DNA of 64,000 bases from NCBI GenBank assembly GCA_013140755.1, contig JABFSF010000001.1:1-64000 (forward strand). Direction: 5' to 3'. The notes under the pieces were generated by a model. The model worked only from the letters and a program-made list of their open reading frames with translations. It did no database searches and was not told the origin of the DNA. Below, in pieces: positions 59,785 to 64,000 of this stretch (position 1 is its first letter; each line of letters starts with the position of its first letter). This DNA comes from Methylotenera sp. (GTDB lineage Bacteria > Pseudomonadota > Gammaproteobacteria > Burkholderiales > Methylophilaceae). The position numbers and the translations under genes are program-made.

Positions 59785-62490
59785 ATGATTTTAAATTCAC
59801 TGATTCTTTGCCCTTCATCACGGCTCGCGCGTAGCATTCAGGCAGATTTTTCTGCGCAACAAATACAGGCGGGTTTGCAGCAATGGATTAGCCCCAACGT
59901 ACAAACTTTGACGCAGTGGTTGGATGATTTAATCACCACGGGTTTGCTTGCGGGGCAGATTGTTGAGGTGAACCCTCCCACTGCTTTAAGCGCATTTAAT
60001 GAGCAATTATTGTGGGAAGAAGTCATTACGCAATCACTCAAAAAAAATGCGTTTGGGGCGTTATTTGATGTTGCCGGGTTGGCACTTTCAGCCATGGAGG
60101 CGCATCAGTATAAGGTGGCGTGGAATTTACACTTGCCGCGTGATCTTTTGGCTGAAGAGTCGCGCCAGTTTTTGCAATGGGAGCAGGCTTTTATCGCGCG
60201 TTGCACGGCTTTAAATGTGTTAGAACGCGTGCGTTATGTTGATTGGCAATTAAGTCATCTTGCAGATTGTGTAGCGGCTTTGCCAGCGCGTATTGCTTTT
60301 GCAGGGTTTGATCAAACCGCGCCGCAAGAGCAACGCTTGCGCGAGATGTTAATGGCGTATGGGGTTGAGGTGAGCCATTATGTGATTGCCAATGCGCAAG
60401 CGGCATCGGCGCAACATGTCAGTTTGCAAAATCAAGAAGCTGAGTGCCGTGCAGCAGTTGCTTGGGCAAAAGGTATGTTGGATCAAAACCCGCATTTAAA
60501 GCTTGCGATTGTCGTGCCTCAACTCAATGAGGTGAGAAATCAGTTGGCAGATTTGCTAGATGATGTGTTTTACCCAGTGAGCGTGCGCCCAAGTATGTTT
60601 GATGTGCCGCGTCATTATAATTTTTCGCTCGGTACGCCTTTAGCACAGCAATCTATGGTGCAGGCTGCGCTTAATTTATTGCGCTTAATGAGCCGTTATG
60701 CATTACAACAAGGCGATGTTTCTCATTTATTGCTATCGCCTTTTTGGTCAGCCAGTGAGCAAGAAGCCGATGCGCGTGCGCGTTTAGATGCCAAAATTCG
60801 TGCGCATTTGCCTATGCAATTTAACTTTGAAACTTTACTGACTTTTATACAAAAGCAGTATGAAGATGGCTTAGCAATTGCACGCTTAGTGGCTGATTTA
60901 CAAGCGGCAAAAAAGCTGATTTCTCCTAAAAAAGCCATGCCTTCTGTTTGGGTGGCTTATTTTAATAGTCTACTAGCTGCGCTACATTGGCAGGGCGAGC
61001 GTAGCCTCAGTAGTTTAGAGTTTCAGGCTAACAATGCATGGCAAAAAGCCTTGCAGCAATTGGCAGATATGGATGTGCTTAATCAGCCGATAATGCACCA
61101 AGAAGCGGTGAGTTTATTACAAAAAATTTGCATCAATCGTGTGTTTCAGGCTGAAACTGAAGATGAACCCAGCTTGCAAATTTTAGGAGTGATGGAAGCC
61201 CTTAGTGCCCCAGTGGATGCTTTGTGGTGTATGCACATGAATGACCATATTTGGCCGCTGCCTGCAAGCCCCAACCCTTTGCTCCCTGCTTTTATTCAGC
61301 GTGCTGCTAAACTGCCCAATGCCGATAATGCAGTGCAAGCGACTTTTGCAGCAGGCATTCATCAGCGATTATTGCACTCTGCCAAAGCGATTACTTTTTC
61401 TAGTAGCTTAACGGCGGGCGATAGCCAGTTACGTGCCTCCCCGTTAATGAAAGATATTTCTCCCTCTACGGGTGAGGTGATGCTGGCAAGCACATTAGCT
61501 GAGCAATTATGTGTCACAGACCACGCTGAATTATTGATGATAAATGACCATGTTGCACCCGTTGTAGAGGCAGGTGAACACGTGCATGGCGGCACAGGTT
61601 TACTTAAAGCACAAGCCATTTGCCCCGCGTGGGCGTTTTATCAATATCGCTTAGGGGCAAAAGCCCTTAAAGCCCCAAGTAGCGGTTTAGACCAACTAGC
61701 GCGTGGCGCATTGGTGCATGATGTGCTTGAGCAATTTTGGCAGCCCAATCATCAGCATCGGCATTTTGCAGATTTACGTGACATGTCTGCACAAGACATG
61801 AGCACAGCGATAGATGAAGCAGTCAGTAACGCCTTACGTGATTTTTCAGAAAGCACCAAAGTCAGTGCCAACGTCATTGCGCTTGAGCATGAGCGGCTTG
61901 TGAAGCTGATAAGTGAGTGGCTCATGTATGAAAAAACACGTGGCGTGGGCTTTACAATCATTGCTTGTGAAGATGAAAAAAAGGTCAGTATTCGCGGTAT
62001 AGAAGTCAAACTTAAAATTGACCGTATTCACGCGCTAGATAACGGCGGATGGGAGTTTGTAGATTACAAAACAGGGCAAACGCCCAAAATGGCAAATTGG
62101 GCAGAAACGCGCATCACCGAGCCACAGCTACCCATTTACGCCACTTTTTATGCAGAAGATGCCAGCAATATCGCAGGGGTGCAGTTTGGCATGGTCAAAG
62201 TGGCAGAACCCGCGTGGGTAGGCTTATCAAAAGAAAATTTTGAAACAGAATCAGACAAGCGAACACCAGCATTTATTCGCAAATTTACAGATTGGGAAGC
62301 ACTGCTCACGCACTGGAAAAACAGCATAGAAACCATTGCAGAAGAAATTAAACAAGGTGAAGCCGCCATACGCTTTAACGATGAAAAAGACCTAGATTAC
62401 TGCGAAGTAAAACCCATATTACGCCTGCCAGAACGGCAATTGCAGTTTGAGCGTTTGCAAGCACTAGAATATCAAGGTGCTAAAAGGTGA
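59785..62490 (+). CDS. AddB-like PD-(D/E)XK repair nuclease
   Basis: The 901-aa protein has a degenerate helicase-like N-terminus (ILCPSSRLARSIQADF), a UvrD-like middle region and a C-terminal PD-(D/E)XK nuclease (LKIDRIHALDNGGWEFVDYKTG, with catalytic Asp and the YKTG Lys). It matches the betaproteobacterial 'probable DNA repair protein' group related to AddB. With the helicase encoded next (4-nt overlap) it would process double-strand ends for RecA, replacing RecBCD. Confidence 0.9.
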   Translation: MILNSLILCPSSRLARSIQADFSAQQIQAGLQQWISPNVQTLTQWLDDLITTGLLAGQIVEVNPPTALSAFNEQLLWEEVITQSLKKNAFGALFDVAGLALSAMEAHQYKVAWNLHLPRDLLAEESRQFLQWEQAFIARCTALNVLERVRYVDWQLSHLADCVAALPARIAFAGFDQTAPQEQRLREMLMAYGVEVSHYVIANAQAASAQHVSLQNQEAECRAAVAWAKGMLDQNPHLKLAIVVPQLNEVRNQLADLLDDVFYPVSVRPSMFDVPRHYNFSLGTPLAQQSMVQAALNLLRLMSRYALQQGDVSHLLLSPFWSASEQEADARARLDAKIRAHLPMQFNFETLLTFIQKQYEDGLAIARLVADLQAAKKLISPKKAMPSVWVAYFNSLLAALHWQGERSLSSLEFQANNAWQKALQQLADMDVLNQPIMHQEAVSLLQKICINRVFQAETEDEPSLQILGVMEALSAPVDALWCMHMNDHIWPLPASPNPLLPAFIQRAAKLPNADNAVQATFAAGIHQRLLHSAKAITFSSSLTAGDSQLRASPLMKDISPSTGEVMLASTLAEQLCVTDHAELLMINDHVAPVVEAGEHVHGGTGLLKAQAICPAWAFYQYRLGAKALKAPSSGLDQLARGALVHDVLEQFWQPNHQHRHFADLRDMSAQDMSTAIDEAVSNALRDFSESTKVSANVIALEHERLVKLISEWLMYEKTRGVGFTIIACEDEKKVSIRGIEVKLKIDRIHALDNGGWEFVDYKTGQTPKMANWAETRITEPQLPIYATFYAEDASNIAGVQFGMVKVAEPAWVGLSKENFETESDKRTPAFIRKFTDWEALLTHWKNSIETIAEEIKQGEAAIRFNDEKDLDYCEVKPILRLPERQLQFERLQALEYQGAKR

Positions 62491-64000
62491 TTGAGTTTAA
62501 TCTCAAAGTGGATGAAAAAAACCGTGAACGCGCTTTGGCGCACGCTTCGTTTATTATTGAAGCACCTGCTGGTGCGGGTAAAACGGAGTTGCTGACGCAG
62601 CGCTATTTAAAGCTGTTGCAAACAGTCAATGCGCCCGAAGAAATTATTGCCATCACTTTTACCAATAAAGCTGCGGCTGAAATGCGTTTGCGTATTTTAG
62701 AGAGCTTGATTAAGGCGTCGCATCAACAAAAGCCTGCTGAACCGCATAAGCAAATCACCTACAATTTAAGTTTAAAAGCGTTGCAACACGCGCAGGCAAA
62801 CGATTGGCAGTTGATTGAAAATCCCGCACGCTTACGGATTTTTACCATTGATAGTTTATGTGCGCATTTAGCACGGCAAATGCCTTTGATGAGCCGTTTT
62901 GGCGCACAGCCGCGTGTGGCAGAAGATGCTGGCGTACTTTATGCGCAAGCGGCGGATAACACATTAGCACTGCTAGAAAGTGTTCCTCATGGCGAGATAG
63001 TGAAGTCTGCCTTACGCTATGTGGATAACAATGCAGATCAGCTAAAAAGTTTGCTAATACAAATGTTAGCTAAGCGTGATCAATGGTTGCATCATGCACA
63101 ATATGCGGTAAATGAAGCTGCATTACAGCAAACCTTGAGTGATTTGGTCGCGCAAGAACTTAACGCGATTGCACAAGTATGTGATGTTAGGTTGCAGTTT
63201 GATTTAATGCCTTTGGCAAGGTTTGCTGCCAGCCAATTACCTTGCGAAAACGAGATTGCGCGCTTGAGTGATTGGGATGCGACTTTGCTCACCCATGCTG
63301 AAGCCTTGCCAATGTGGCAAAGTGTGCGCGAGTTATTGCTTACAGGTGATGGCAAAATTCGGTCAGCTGTCACTAAAAACATAGGTTTTCCTGCTGATGC
63401 GCAATTTAGTGCGCAAAAAGCACAATTTAAAGCTTTTTTAATCGCGTTAGAATCGATCACAGGCTTTGCAGAAACTTTAGCTAAAACGCAACAATTGCCA
63501 CACCTTGTCAATGCGCAAGCCTCATGGGGCATGATTACGACTTTATCTCAATTGCTTAAATTAGCGGTGGCTGAGTTGTGGCTAGTGTTTCAGCAAGCGG
63601 GTGAGGTGGATTTTGTAGAGATTGCCTCACGCGCTACGCAGGCACTTGCGAATGATTTTGGCGAGCCGACCGAGTTAGCCCTCAAGCTTGATTACCAGAT
63701 TCAGCATTTGTTAGTGGATGAGTTTCAAGATACCAGCCCGAGCCAGATTGAATTATTGAAACAACTCACGCTGGGCTGGCAAGTGGGAGATGGTCGCACC
63801 TTGTTTGCGGTGGGCGACCCCATGCAGTCGATTTACCGTTTTCGTAAGGCGAATGTGGGCTTGTTTATTGAAGCTGCCAAACATGGCATTGGCGATGTTA
63901 AGTTAGAAAAGCTACAGCTATATCGCAATAATCGCTCCCAGCCCGCAGTGCTGAGTTGGATTAACCAAACCTTTACCAATGTTTTTCCCGCACGTGATAA
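62487..64000 (+). CDS. AddA/UvrD-like helicase, N-terminal part, cut by window end
   Basis: The frame from GTG 62487 (or TTG 62490) is open to the window end, about 504 codons. It has Walker A APAGAGKTELL, motif Ia ITFTNKAAAEM, the DExx box LLVDEFQDTSPSQ and the motif III-like FAVGDPMQSIYRFR. These define a UvrD-family SF1A helicase paired with the AddB-like nuclease, whose stop it overlaps. The C-terminal helicase half and any nuclease domain lie beyond the window. Confidence 0.92.
   Translation, partial: MIEFNLKVDEKNRERALAHASFIIEAPAGAGKTELLTQRYLKLLQTVNAPEEIIAITFTNKAAAEMRLRILESLIKASHQQKPAEPHKQITYNLSLKALQHAQANDWQLIENPARLRIFTIDSLCAHLARQMPLMSRFGAQPRVAEDAGVLYAQAADNTLALLESVPHGEIVKSALRYVDNNADQLKSLLIQMLAKRDQWLHHAQYAVNEAALQQTLSDLVAQELNAIAQVCDVRLQFDLMPLARFAASQLPCENEIARLSDWDATLLTHAEALPMWQSVRELLLTGDGKIRSAVTKNIGFPADAQFSAQKAQFKAFLIALESITGFAETLAKTQQLPHLVNAQASWGMITTLSQLLKLAVAELWLVFQQAGEVDFVEIASRATQALANDFGEPTELALKLDYQIQHLLVDEFQDTSPSQIELLKQLTLGWQVGDGRTLFAVGDPMQSIYRFRKANVGLFIEAAKHGIGDVKLEKLQLYRNNRSQPAVLSWINQTFTNVFPARD

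Overview
The window most likely comes from a methylotrophic betaproteobacterium of the Methylophilaceae (Methylotenera-like). The evidence is a tetrahydromethanopterin/methanofuran-type cofactor cluster (41.9-47.8 kb), an elongation factor P carrying Arg32 next to its rhamnosyltransferase EarP, a betaproteobacterial AddB-like repair nuclease, and moderately AT-rich coding sequence. The genus is an inference from gene content.

Layout. 0-2 kb: guaA (cut by the window edge) and guaB, separated by a palindromic CACAGAG array. 2-6.3 kb: a 143-bp MITE-like element and a large orphan RTX protein gene on the + strand. 6.5-25.3 kb: an 18.8-kb integrated region lying against the 3' end of the tmRNA gene ssrA (25338-25704, minus strand). 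It reads best as two tandem elements that used the same target. Element A (about 6.5-11.4 kb) has a DUF3596-type integrase, a 59-aa excisionase, a filamentous-phage-type replication protein (Phage_CRI/gene II-X family) and a two-gene cargo of unknown function behind a GC-rich structured leader. Element B (about 11.4-25.3 kb) has a P4-type integrase, an AlpA-like regulator, phage-like small genes and a long operon: type III methylase, type III restriction subunit, a sirtuin with a long N-terminal extension, a tiny membrane protein, two unknowns and a stand-alone protein resembling a module of phage polyvalent proteins. At the far end of B is a compact multi-hairpin RNA candidate with its own promoter and terminator. 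Each element has its own family of short direct repeats near both ends (TGTGACCA for A, GTTACCCC for B), as expected for integrase arm sites.

25.8-38.4 kb: a type I secretion locus on the minus strand (ABC exporter, HlyD-type adaptor, a Spherulin4-RTX protein, an outer-membrane barrel, a large RTX protein with a putative Ig domain, and a serralysin-like M10 metalloprotease). Three substrates end in DFIL. No TolC-type outer membrane factor is present in the locus. 38.4-41.9 kb: rluB, recQ, tRNA-Arg(ACG). 41.9-47.8 kb: C1-carrier biosynthesis genes (HisA/F-related protein, ATP-grasp ligase, MfnF-like protein, pabB, a Tat-leader HDAC-like protein, an MfnE-like kinase). 48.2-54.8 kb: a PepSY protein and a heavy-metal-type RND efflux operon. 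54.9-59.7 kb: mltF, rpiA, efp, earP, greB and a small membrane protein. 59.8-64 kb: an AddB-like nuclease and the start of an AddA/UvrD-like helicase, cut by the window end.

The candidates for something undescribed are the element-A cargo pair with its structured leader, the element-B operon linking a type III RM system to an extended sirtuin, and the independent RNA at 11615-11690.
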